A stretch of 26,219 nt of DNA from JBDRRP01 sp964446485 (GTDB lineage Bacteria > Desulfobacterota > Desulfobacteria > Desulfobacterales > JBDRRP01): NCBI GenBank assembly GCA_964446485.1, contig CAYUOU010000058.1:1-26219 (forward strand), written 5' to 3'. The translations under genes and the position numbers were made by a program. Under the pieces are notes generated by a model. The model was not told the DNA's origin and made no database searches. It saw only the letters and a list, made by a program, of their open reading frames with translations. Position 1 is the first letter of the stretch. Each line of letters starts with the position of its first letter. Below, one piece after another: positions 17,201 through 23,864 of the stretch.

Positions 17201-17279
17201 CATTCAGAAGCCGTTCAATCTCACGGAACTGGCCCGGAAGATCCGAGAGGTGCTGGATGCGGGTAAGATCGATCATTGA
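14205..17279 (+). CDS. Soluble hybrid sensor histidine kinase with five PAS domains and a receiver
   Basis: The 1024-residue protein has no membrane segment, so it should sense a cytosolic signal. A coiled-coil opening, KPSYEALQQRIEVLEAQ (4-20), precedes about five PAS domains (roughly 35-150, 155-268, 275-390, 398-515 and 523-638). HisKA carries the phospho-acceptor H664 in GIAHDFNNLL. HATPase_c has N775, DTGIGM (817-822) and GTGLGL (843-848). The C-terminal receiver has D906/D907, phospho-acceptor D952 in LDLIMP, and K1002. PAS3 and PAS5 each contain a Cys triad with identical spacing (C323/C334/C337 and C570/C581/C584). AAGGGAG lies 6 bases before the ATG. There is no cognate regulator next to it, so phosphotransfer probably continues to a distant partner. 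Confidence 0.93.
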   Translation: MEKKPSYEALQQRIEVLEAQCRDFDRVRGELEQRRSFTASLLAAIPTPVFWKDVEGRYLGCNTAFTEIMGVTSEQICGKTVQDLWPGAQAAVYHRKDLALMENPRRQVYAFEVTDKDGGIRPVIYYKNVFRDERGIVAGLVGGFADISDVRKAQQELQTLFSMSLDMICIADINTATFLKVNPAFTATLGYSEEELLSTPYTEFIHPDDVLPTRKVLEESLKKGRKVINFKNRYRCKDGTYRFLNWVSHPVPEAGVTYGVAHDVTEEIQAMDAREASYRLLQSVLDAVPDLLIVIDRDFRIRYSNYRGHDLIAPPEETPEHTCYGRFKLLDAPCEDCSAAPVFANGERVQREMVNPADGRVREVRAFPIFDAEGRVSSVIEYVRDITEIRQAQEEVDQRRQFLESVLYHAPDAIVTLDKSHRVVDWNPGAVKMFGYSPEEAVGVQLDDLVARGAHHIEAGSKTSQVLSGSRVEAFETVRYRKDGAPVNVIAAGSPIMVEGELKGVVAVYTDITDRVRGEEALKISHQRFITVLDSIDATIYVADIKTHEILFMNRRMIEDFGKNLIGKICYDVFRREAGPCPNCSNDRLVDESGRPTGVIVWQGHNPVSDKWYINYDRAIEWIDGRVVRLQIATDISEYKKMETALQRAQRMEAVGTLASGIAHDFNNLLMGIQGHVSLIASDLVPNHPHVARTAAIEEYIRSAVGLTKQLLGLVRGGKYEVRPLDASALLESTAALFGRTHKEIRIRTKTAPEPLVVEADKRQLEQVLLNIYVNAWQAMPEGGDLFLETLPVALDDDVALAYQVPPGQFVKISLTDTGIGMTEAVQQKIFDPFFTTKDKSRGTGLGLASAYGIVRNHGGTITVYSEVGHGTTFNVYLPRSGRQLAAEAPAVGVPLGGTETVLLVDDEAMILEVGEAMLERLGYRVVVADSGTAAVERVKEVGEGIDLVILDLIMPEIDGGKTFDRIREVRPPVPVILSSGYSINGQAAKIMDRGCNGFIQKPFNLTELARKIREVLDAGKIDH

Positions 17280-17350
17280 GCCGTGTGCCGTCGAAGGGAC
17301 CGCAACGCCGGCAACAAATACGCGTGAGACGGAGCAAAGATAGGGTATCC

Positions 17351-18409
17351 CTAAGTTCGTGGCGACCGATGGGCCGGATCAGGCATGTCCGGCCAGGATT
17401 CCATGGGCGCATTTGATGCGACGATGTGCATGCCGGCGTCGGCAAACCGCTGGAATGCCTCGTCGGCGGCATCGGTGTAATCGACGACGTTTGGAATGAC
17501 CACCGGCGATGTGCAGTCCTTTAGAAGATACACTTTCCGCGCCAGCGCCGGATTCACGGCCTGGATCTCCCGAAGCAGGTCTTCGACGCTCCAGGCGACG
17601 CAGTGACTTTTGGCCTGGCCGGCGATGATGACCGCATCGAAATTTAGCAGCATTTGAACAAAGGCACCGTTAGCGCCGGCGATGGGGGCTCCCGTCGGGT
17701 CCTCCATCACTTCCGGGCGAAGGACCGAATAGTTTTCCGTCAGCGGACGGTCTCCTTTCACCTCAACCACGGGGTTCGTTGACCGGGCGACGCTGTGGAA
17801 GAAAATCGCTTCCTCCACCGCCGATACCAGGGCGTGGCCGATGCCTCCCAGCATGGCGTGATACGGCCACACGGTGAGATCGTACTTCCCGGTATGCTTC
17901 AGTCGTTCCGTGTAGTGTTGAAGGAATCGCTGCCCGTATTCTGCAGAGATGCCCAAGGCGTCGGCCACCGCCGGGTTGAAGGCCCAGGCGCCGCTTCGGA
18001 TGTCATCTGCACTCACCAGCGTGAACGGCGCAGGGTGCCCGCCGGCCGCGTCGATGAGAAACAGACTGTGAAAAATCTGAATGGGATGGTGGGTGTCCAT
18101 GGTTGGGCAGATTTGCGTGATGCGGTGCAGGTTGCCGTAAATGAACCGGCAAAGGCGCATGTTGTCCTTTACGGCGCCGTCACCGGATCTGCCGGCGACA
18201 AAGAGTTCGTATTCGGGAATGCAAAAGGTGTTCTGGACGTCCACTAGCAAAAGCCCGATCCTGCGGCCGTCCTGGCCGGCGGGACCGATGCGGTGTCGGG
18301 CGGCGAAAGTCTTGGCTTCCCGGAAACGGTCCTCGTAGGGCACCCGCCAAACCCTGCCGACGTCGGCCGGGTCAAAATGGTCCGGTACCGGAAGTGCGTT
18401 GTGTGTCAT
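17351..18409 (-). CDS. Isochorismatase/nicotinamidase-like cysteine hydrolase, enlarged
   Basis: This member of the cysteine hydrolase superfamily splits C-N or vinyl-ether bonds in small molecules. The expected triad is visible: D57 in LLLVDVQNTF, K218 in VEVKGDRP and C270 in AGQAKSHCVAWS. A nicotinamidase-like metal site is suggested by D105, H107 and H114 in MDTHHPIQIFHSLF. At 352 residues it is much longer than the usual 180-220. It has about 50 extra residues in front and an insertion between the metal site and the lysine (about 120-200). The ATG at 18409 has a G-rich site (GGGGGG) upstream; an in-frame ATG at 18463 would add 18 residues without support. The substrate cannot be assigned. 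It is a single gene, convergent with the kinase. Confidence 0.85.
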   Translation of the reverse strand: MTHNALPVPDHFDPADVGRVWRVPYEDRFREAKTFAARHRIGPAGQDGRRIGLLLVDVQNTFCIPEYELFVAGRSGDGAVKDNMRLCRFIYGNLHRITQICPTMDTHHPIQIFHSLFLIDAAGGHPAPFTLVSADDIRSGAWAFNPAVADALGISAEYGQRFLQHYTERLKHTGKYDLTVWPYHAMLGGIGHALVSAVEEAIFFHSVARSTNPVVEVKGDRPLTENYSVLRPEVMEDPTGAPIAGANGAFVQMLLNFDAVIIAGQAKSHCVAWSVEDLLREIQAVNPALARKVYLLKDCTSPVVIPNVVDYTDAADEAFQRFADAGMHIVASNAPMESWPDMPDPAHRSPRT

Positions 18410-18584
18410 CCATAACCCCCCCTGATTGTACGGTTGTCGGCACGTCGTTTTCGGGCCGTCCATACCATAGCATCCGGGTCAAGGATTTTCCAGGCGATGG
18501 GCCAGCGTATTGTGAGGCCGCATTTGAGGCACAAGAAAACTGACAGAAAGTGCTACGATAGTGGTACAAAACGATTGCAGAATT

Positions 18585-18618
18585 AAAAAAGGGCTATGGT
18601 CAAAAACCATAACCCTTT
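18585..18618 (-). terminator. Intrinsic terminator of the gltX-tRNA-Gln transcript
   Basis: On the minus strand AAAGGGTTATGGT and ACCATAGCCCTTT form a 13-position stem with one mismatch and a 5-base loop, followed by six T. It ends 10 bases after the tRNA 3' end. This is a textbook Rho-independent terminator. Confidence 0.88.
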
Positions 18619-18627
18619 GATTTTATC

Positions 18628-18701
18628 TGGCTGGGGGACAAGGATTCGAACCTTGGTTAACGGGGCCAGAACCCGTCGTCCTGCCGCTAGACGATCCCCC
18701 A
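18628..18701 (-). tRNA. tRNA-Gln (anticodon CTG)
   Basis: The 74-base minus-strand sequence folds into a complete cloverleaf. The acceptor is TGGGGGA/TCCCCCA, and the D arm contains CTAGCGGCAGG. The anticodon stem ACGGG/CCCGT has loop TTCTGGC, giving anticodon CTG for codon CAG. The T stem CAAGG/CCTTG has loop TTCGAAT. The discriminator is G and the CCA end is encoded. It lies 38 bp behind gltX on the same strand and shares its terminator. Confidence 0.96.
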
Positions 18702-18739
18702 GAAAAACGCGCAAAAATTATACCACGCTGTCTTCTTCG

Positions 18740-20155
18740 TCAAGCGCTTTTTGCCGCTCGTTCGGTGACGAAATCGAGGGCGGCGTTGAGCCGATGGATG
18801 ACCACCGATTTTCCGATGATAGAAATAATCTCGAAAATACCGGGACTTGCGGTGCGGCCCGTCAGTGCCACCCGCACCGGCTGGGCAATCTTCCCCAGTT
18901 TGATGCCGCAGGTTTCCATGACCTCGCCGAAGGCGGCCTCCAGGGCCGACGCATCGAAACCTTCCAGCGCGTCCAGTTTCTCGGTCAGCAGCCTCAGTGG
19001 CTCAAGGATGCCCGGTTTGAGGAACTTCTTGGCCGCGGCCTCCTCGTAAACGATGTCGTCTCCGAAATAAAAAGCGGCGTCGGCGGCCATGTCCACCAGT
19101 GTTTTGCTCCGGGGCATCAGGGTTTCGATGACCCGGTAGATCCAACGGTCTGCCGTGGCCGAGAGCCCCTGCCGGGCCAGAAACGGGGACAGCGGCGGAA
19201 ACAAGGTTTCGGGGGTCGCCCGCTGAATGTGGTCGGCATTGAGGGCGGTGAGTTTTTCCGTATCGAAAATCCCGGCGGCCTTGCCGATGTTCTCCAGTGA
19301 AAACTTGTCGATGAGGTCCTCTCGGGTGAAAAACTCCTGATCCCCGAAGGACCATCCCAGGCGGACGAGGTAATTGATCATGGCTTCGGGCAAAAATCCC
19401 ATTTCCCGGTATTCGATCACTGACATGGCCCCGTGGCGTTTGCTCAATTTGGTGCGGTCCGGCCCCAGGACCATGGGTACGTGGGCGAACACCGGCAACG
19501 GGTGCCCCAGGGCGTTGTAGATCTGAATCTGCTTGGGAGTATTCATGACATGATCGTCGCCACGGATGATGGTGTTGATGCCCATGAGCATATCGTCCAC
19601 CACCACGACGAAATTGTAGGTCGGGCTGCCATCGCTGCGAGCAATGATAAAATCGTCAAGATCGGTGTTCTGAAAGGCGATGGCCCCCTTGACGCGGTCG
19701 TCGAGCACCGTTGTGCCGGTGTGGGGCGATTTGAAGCGCACGACGGCCCCCTCGGTCAGCGGCAGACCGCGCTCCCGGCAGGTGCCGTCATATTTGGGGT
19801 TGTCGCCGCGGACCCGGGCCTGGTTCCGCATGGACTCGATGTCCTCCGGAGAACAGGTGCAGGCATAGGCATGGCCACTCGCCATCAGCTTGTCGATGTA
19901 GTCCGTGTAAATTTCCGTACGCTCGGATTGAAAGTAGGGCCCTTCATCCCAGTCGATACCCAGCCACTCAAGGCCCTGGAAAATCGCGTCGACGGATGCC
20001 TGGGTAGAGCGCCGGCGGTCGGTATCCTCGATGCGCAAGACGAAACGCCCACCGGTGTGTCTGGCATAGAGCCAGTTGAAAAGCGCTGTGCGGGCGCCGC
20101 CGAGGTGGAGAAAGCCCGTCGGACTGGGGGGAAACCGGGTGACGATGGTTGACAT
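18740..20155 (-). CDS. gltX: Glutamyl-tRNA synthetase
   Basis: This class I synthetase loads glutamate on tRNA-Glu. The 471 residues begin MSTIVTRFPPSPTGFLHLGG, with the HIGH-type motif HLGG at 17-20. RIEDTD follows at 41-46. The zinc-binding insert has C99, C101 and C126, as in bacterial GluRS. KLSKRHG (236-242) is the KMSKS motif, and the alpha-helical anticodon domain fills the C-terminus. I chose the ATG at 20155 because AAAGGA sits 7 bases upstream; another ATG at 20161 would be too close to that site. tRNA-Gln follows directly, an odd neighbour for GluRS unless the enzyme strictly excludes that tRNA. Because glnS is also present, the enzyme is probably discriminating. Confidence 0.97.
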   Translation of the reverse strand: MSTIVTRFPPSPTGFLHLGGARTALFNWLYARHTGGRFVLRIEDTDRRRSTQASVDAIFQGLEWLGIDWDEGPYFQSERTEIYTDYIDKLMASGHAYACTCSPEDIESMRNQARVRGDNPKYDGTCRERGLPLTEGAVVRFKSPHTGTTVLDDRVKGAIAFQNTDLDDFIIARSDGSPTYNFVVVVDDMLMGINTIIRGDDHVMNTPKQIQIYNALGHPLPVFAHVPMVLGPDRTKLSKRHGAMSVIEYREMGFLPEAMINYLVRLGWSFGDQEFFTREDLIDKFSLENIGKAAGIFDTEKLTALNADHIQRATPETLFPPLSPFLARQGLSATADRWIYRVIETLMPRSKTLVDMAADAAFYFGDDIVYEEAAAKKFLKPGILEPLRLLTEKLDALEGFDASALEAAFGEVMETCGIKLGKIAQPVRVALTGRTASPGIFEIISIIGKSVVIHRLNAALDFVTERAAKSA

Positions 20156-20549
20156 GAACATGTCCTTTCGGGTGATGGCCCGGCAATGCCGACTGCGGTT
20201 GCTTTTGCTTGCCAGAAAAGTTGTAGTAATTAGTTATTTCAGCTCACGACCGGTTTTCGGTTGTCGATTCCGGCCTCCATGGTGCGATCGTTACCGGCGG
20301 CGCGATACAAGACGCCCATTTTTTGTTTATATTATTTAATAACAGGTATTTGAGTGCTGCCGTGGTCGGTTTGCAATCGCCGGAGGCCTTCCATACCACA
20401 GTCCTTCTGCCGCGACAACCGGCCAGTGAAAACCGCCACCAAAAAAGGTTGACAATCCTCGGCATTTCAATTACTTAAAAGCCTGCCTTAAAACCCATGA
20501 GCAAATTGGTTGTAATACATAATAAATACAATTGTTTAGGAGATTACTA
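20156..20549. other. Divergent intergenic region between gltX and rpmF
   Basis: These 394 bases hold the start signals for both genes but no gene. An AT-rich patch at about 20326-20345 (ATATTATTTAATAAC) is the likeliest promoter zone for gltX. TTGACA at 20449-20454 on the plus strand has no good -10 partner. TACAAT at 20527-20532 lies close to the rpmF ribosome site and could be its -10 with a weak TTGGTT -35. Confidence 0.45.
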
Positions 20550-20729
20550 ATGCCACTGCCAAAGCGAAAAACTTCAAAGTCTAAAAGAGACAGCCGCCGG
20601 TCCCAGAAAAAAACGGCCGCGCCCAGCGTCACCACCTGCCCCCAGTGTGGCGAGGCCAAGCTCCCCCATGCGGTTTGTAAAAGCTGCGGCACCTACAAGG
20701 GGCGCAACGTCATCGATACCGACGAGTAG
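20550..20729 (+). CDS. rpmF: 50S ribosomal protein L32
   Basis: This small large-subunit protein has 59 residues, with the usual start MPLPKRKTSKSKRDSRRS and a basic N-terminal half. The zinc-ribbon form is intact (C30, C33, C43, C46 in TCPQCG and CKSCG), so this is the zinc-dependent C+ paralogue. TAGGAG lies 7 bases before the ATG. In many bacteria rpmF is followed by plsX and fabH; here the next gene is fabG, 146 bp on. Confidence 0.96.
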   Translation: MPLPKRKTSKSKRDSRRSQKKTAAPSVTTCPQCGEAKLPHAVCKSCGTYKGRNVIDTDE

Positions 20730-20875
20730 TCGTTAGCGACAGCCGATTCGACGAGAAATGGCCACTGACAAAGCGCTCGTTCAAGCGCCGGAAGGCGGAT
20801 TTTACACATTCCTGAATTACCGTCATGTTTTTTAATTGGCAGCAATTTATGATGAAACGGTAAACCGGTGAGCCC

Positions 20876-21622
20876 ATGACATCCGAGGCAAGGAAAACCA
20901 TCGTTGTCACCGGCGGTTCCAGGGGAATCGGCCGTGCCATCTGTGCCGCTCTTTCCGCTCCGGAAGTGGACCTCTATTTCAACTATCACGCTGCCGAATC
21001 CGATGCCCGCGACACCGAGGCACTGTGCAGCCAACGCGGGGCCCGGGTCACGGCGCTTCAGTTGAACTTGACCGATGCGGATCAGGTAAATGCCTGCTTC
21101 AAGCGCGTCATTGAGGAAACCGGCCGCATCGACGCGCTGGTCAACAATGCAGGGATCACGGGTGACGGACTTCTGGTCCGCATGAAGGATGCCCAATGGG
21201 CCGCTGTCCTGGACACCAACCTCACCGGCGCATTTCGCTGCACCCGTGCCGTGGCCAAGCAGATGCTCAAACAGCGCAGCGGCCGCATCATCCATATCTC
21301 CTCGGTGGTGGGCGCCACCGGAAACCCCGGCCAAGCCAATTATGTGGCATCCAAGGCCGGCATTATCGGTTTTACCAAAGCCGTTGCGTTGGAGTTGGCC
21401 TCCCGCGGCATCACGGTCAACGCGGTGGCCCCTGGATTTATCGATACAGACATGACCGCGGTGCTGCCCGACAAGGCCCGGGAGGCCATGGTCGACCGAA
21501 TCCCCCTGGGCCGGGTGGGGGCACCCGAAGAAGTCGCCGCCGCTGTGGCATTCTTGGCTTCGCCCCAGGCGGCTTACATCACTGGACAGACCATCCACGT
21601 CAACGGCGGGTTATACATGTAG
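20876..21622 (+). CDS. fabG: 3-oxoacyl-[acyl-carrier-protein] reductase
   Basis: This NADPH-dependent short-chain dehydrogenase reduces 3-oxoacyl-ACP in fatty-acid elongation. The 248 residues show the cofactor motif TGGSRGIG (12-19), NNAG (90-93), N115, and the catalytic S142 or S143, Y156 and K160 in HISSVVG and YVASK. The C-terminal APGFIDTDM and GQTIHVNGGLYM are typical of FabG. The ATG at 20876 follows a modest GGTGAG site. acpP starts 23 bp after its stop, which supports the FabG assignment over other SDR enzymes. Confidence 0.95.
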   Translation: MTSEARKTIVVTGGSRGIGRAICAALSAPEVDLYFNYHAAESDARDTEALCSQRGARVTALQLNLTDADQVNACFKRVIEETGRIDALVNNAGITGDGLLVRMKDAQWAAVLDTNLTGAFRCTRAVAKQMLKQRSGRIIHISSVVGATGNPGQANYVASKAGIIGFTKAVALELASRGITVNAVAPGFIDTDMTAVLPDKAREAMVDRIPLGRVGAPEEVAAAVAFLASPQAAYITGQTIHVNGGLYM

Positions 21623-21645
21623 CTGACGAATAACAAGGAGGAATC

Positions 21646-21876
21646 ATGTCATTGGAAGACAAAGTTAAGAAAGTCATTGCCGAGAAACTGAGCGTAGACA
21701 TCACTGAAGTCGTGCCCGAAGCGCATTTTGTGGATGACCTGGGTGCCGACTCTCTGGACCTGGTGGAGCTGATCATGTCCATGGAAGAAGAATTCGACAT
21801 CGAGATTTCCGACGAGGACGCCGAAAAGTTGGTGACCGTTCAAAACGCGTTCGACTATATCAAGGCCAATTCCTGA
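21646..21876 (+). CDS. acpP: Acyl carrier protein
   Basis: This 76-residue acidic carrier holds growing acyl chains on a 4'-phosphopantetheine arm. The attachment serine is S36 in LGADSLDLVELIM, the classic ACP motif. A strong AAGGAGG site lies 4 bases before the ATG, in keeping with the high expression of ACP. It sits between fabG and fabF in the expected order. Confidence 0.98.
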   Translation: MSLEDKVKKVIAEKLSVDITEVVPEAHFVDDLGADSLDLVELIMSMEEEFDIEISDEDAEKLVTVQNAFDYIKANS

Positions 21877-21907
21877 GAACTCACAGACAATACAGGAGTG
21901 GTGGTTC

Positions 21908-23161
21908 GTGAAAGATGCCAGCAAAAGGGTCGTCATTTCGGGCGTCGGTCTTGTCACCCCGGTGGGCATCGGCGTAGAAGAAACCTGGGAAGCCTTGAGT
22001 GCCGGAGAGTCGGGGATCGGGCCGATCACACGGTTCGATGCCTCCGAGCACATTACCCGCATCGCCGGTGAAGTCAAAGGATTCAACGCCGAAGACTTCA
22101 TGGAAAAAAAAGAGGCCAAGCGCATGCAGCCCTTCATGGCCTACGCCATTGCCGCATCGCGGATGGCCATTGATCATGCCCGACTTGTTATCGACGACAA
22201 ACTGGCGCCGCGCATCGGCGTTTCCACCGGCTGCGGTCTGGGAGGGCTTTCCTATCTGGAGGAAACCACCCTTATCGTTTACACCAAAAGTCCCAAGCGG
22301 GTGTCGCCGTTTTTTATCCCCACCATCATCGGCAACATGTCCGCCGGCGCCATTTCGATCAACGTCGGTGCCAAGGGGCCCAACACCACGCTGGCCACCG
22401 CATGCGCCGCCGGGGCCCACGCTGTGGGCCAAGCCTATGAGGCGATCTTAAACGGTCACGCCGACGCCATGATCACCGGTGGCGTGGAGTCGGTCATCAC
22501 CCCGGCCTGTGTGGCCGGGTTCAACGCCATGAAGGCCCTTTCCACCCGAAATGAAGACCCCCAGCGGGCCTCCCGGCCCTTTGACCGGGATCGCGACGGG
22601 TTCGTTGTGGGGGAAGGCGCCGGCATGATCATCATCGAGCGCCTGGACCACGCCCTGGATCGCGGGGCCCCCCTGATTGCCGAGATCGTTGGGTTCGGCA
22701 TGAGCGGTGATGCCTTCCACATGGCCTCTCCGGCCCCCGACGGGGAAGGGGCCGCCCGGTGCATGCAGGCGGCCCTGGACAATGCCGGCCTGGCGCCCAC
22801 CGCCATCGATTACATCAATGCCCACGGGACATCGACCCCCCTCAATGACCTTTACGAGACTCAGGCCATCAAGACGGTGTTCGGCGACCACGCCTATCGC
22901 CTGGCCATCAGTTCCACCAAGTCCATGACCGGACACCTGCTGGGGGGCGCCGGCGGGGTCGAAACCGCCCTCACCGCCTTGACCATCGACCGCGGCCTCA
23001 TCTTGCCCACCATCAATCTGGAGCACCCCTCAGAGGCGTGTGACCTGGATTATGTGCCCAACACGGCCCGCCGGGCCGATGTGCATCTCGCCATGACCAA
23101 CAGTTTTGGCTTTGGCGGCACCAATGCGGCGCTGATTCTGGGGCGTGCGCCGGCCGCCTGA
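21908..23161 (+). CDS. fabF: 3-oxoacyl-[acyl-carrier-protein] synthase II
   Basis: This elongating condensing enzyme adds malonyl-ACP units to acyl-ACP. The 417 residues hold the Cys-His-His triad: C166 in TACAAGAHAVG, H306 in NAHGTSTPLND and H343 in KSMTGHLLGGAGG. The C-terminal MTNSFGFGGTNAAL is the family glycine loop. The start is GTG at 21908, with CAGGAG about 9 bases upstream and 31 bp after acpP. There is no fabD, fabH or plsX in this window. Confidence 0.97.
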   Translation: MKDASKRVVISGVGLVTPVGIGVEETWEALSAGESGIGPITRFDASEHITRIAGEVKGFNAEDFMEKKEAKRMQPFMAYAIAASRMAIDHARLVIDDKLAPRIGVSTGCGLGGLSYLEETTLIVYTKSPKRVSPFFIPTIIGNMSAGAISINVGAKGPNTTLATACAAGAHAVGQAYEAILNGHADAMITGGVESVITPACVAGFNAMKALSTRNEDPQRASRPFDRDRDGFVVGEGAGMIIIERLDHALDRGAPLIAEIVGFGMSGDAFHMASPAPDGEGAARCMQAALDNAGLAPTAIDYINAHGTSTPLNDLYETQAIKTVFGDHAYRLAISSTKSMTGHLLGGAGGVETALTALTIDRGLILPTINLEHPSEACDLDYVPNTARRADVHLAMTNSFGFGGTNAALILGRAPAA

Positions 23162-23344
23162 CACTGTATTTTTTCCTTGTGATCGCCTTGCTGTCCATAT
23201 AGTATAGCCCGCCAAGGTTTTTCTTCCGCAGATCTGCCGAAACCCGCGGTCTGTGGACCATTGCCCGGCGAGTCCGGCAGAAACGCCGTCACCGCGGCTG
23301 TCATCGGCGGTCACGCCATTGAAGGGTTACGAGGGAGAGACAAC

Positions 23345-23812
23345 ATGGGCACCACGGATTCATCCATTATCATCGGATCGGACCATGCCGCTTTCGCGCT
23401 GAAAGAATGGGTCAAAGCCCATCTTGAAAAGCGGGGTATCCCCGTCGAGGATGTCGGCGTAACCAGCGAAGCGTCGTCTGACTACCCGGAACTCGCCGGC
23501 GCCGTGGCCGGAAAGGTATCCTCCGGTGCATTCCATCGCGGCATCCTGCTGTGCGGCACCGGGCTTGGCATGTCCATGGCGGCAAACAAGTTCCCCCACG
23601 TTCGTGCGGCCCTGTGCAACGATTTGTTTTCCGCACACATGGCCCGGCAGCACAATGACGCCAATATCCTCGTTTTGGGTGGGCGCGTCATCGGCGATGT
23701 CCTGGCGGGCGCCATCGTGGACACTTGGTTGGACACTCCGTTTGAAGGCGGTCGCCATCAACGGCGGCTGGACATGTTCGATCGGTTGGAATCGATGACG
23801 AAAAACCCCTAA
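23345..23812 (+). CDS. rpiB: Ribose-5-phosphate isomerase B
   Basis: This enzyme interconverts ribose 5-phosphate and ribulose 5-phosphate. The 155 residues begin MGTTDSSIIIGSDHAAF with D13 and H14. They carry the catalytic cysteine C70 in CGTGLGMSMAANK and the RQHNDANILVLGGR stretch (101-114) that binds the phosphate and sugar. The ATG at 23345 has GAGGGAGAG upstream; a longer frame back to 23261 has no support. The 183 bp before it contain no gene I can see. It lies in the conserved fabF-rpiB-glyA order. Confidence 0.95.
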   Translation: MGTTDSSIIIGSDHAAFALKEWVKAHLEKRGIPVEDVGVTSEASSDYPELAGAVAGKVSSGAFHRGILLCGTGLGMSMAANKFPHVRAALCNDLFSAHMARQHNDANILVLGGRVIGDVLAGAIVDTWLDTPFEGGRHQRRLDMFDRLESMTKNP

Positions 23813-23864
23813 ACGGCGGGGACAGGCATTGCGACGGCGCCGGTATTCGCGCAAAGGATGGCAT

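Noticed and set aside
17341..17353. TAGGGTATCCCTA hairpin as a terminator between the kinase and hydrolase genes
   Set aside because: The stem is only 5 bp, with no T-tract, and it overlaps the hydrolase stop codon.
18550..18567. 18-bp pseudo-palindrome GTGCTACGATAGTGGTAC as an operator
   Set aside because: Only 12 of 18 positions are symmetric, and it is not placed relative to a recognisable promoter.
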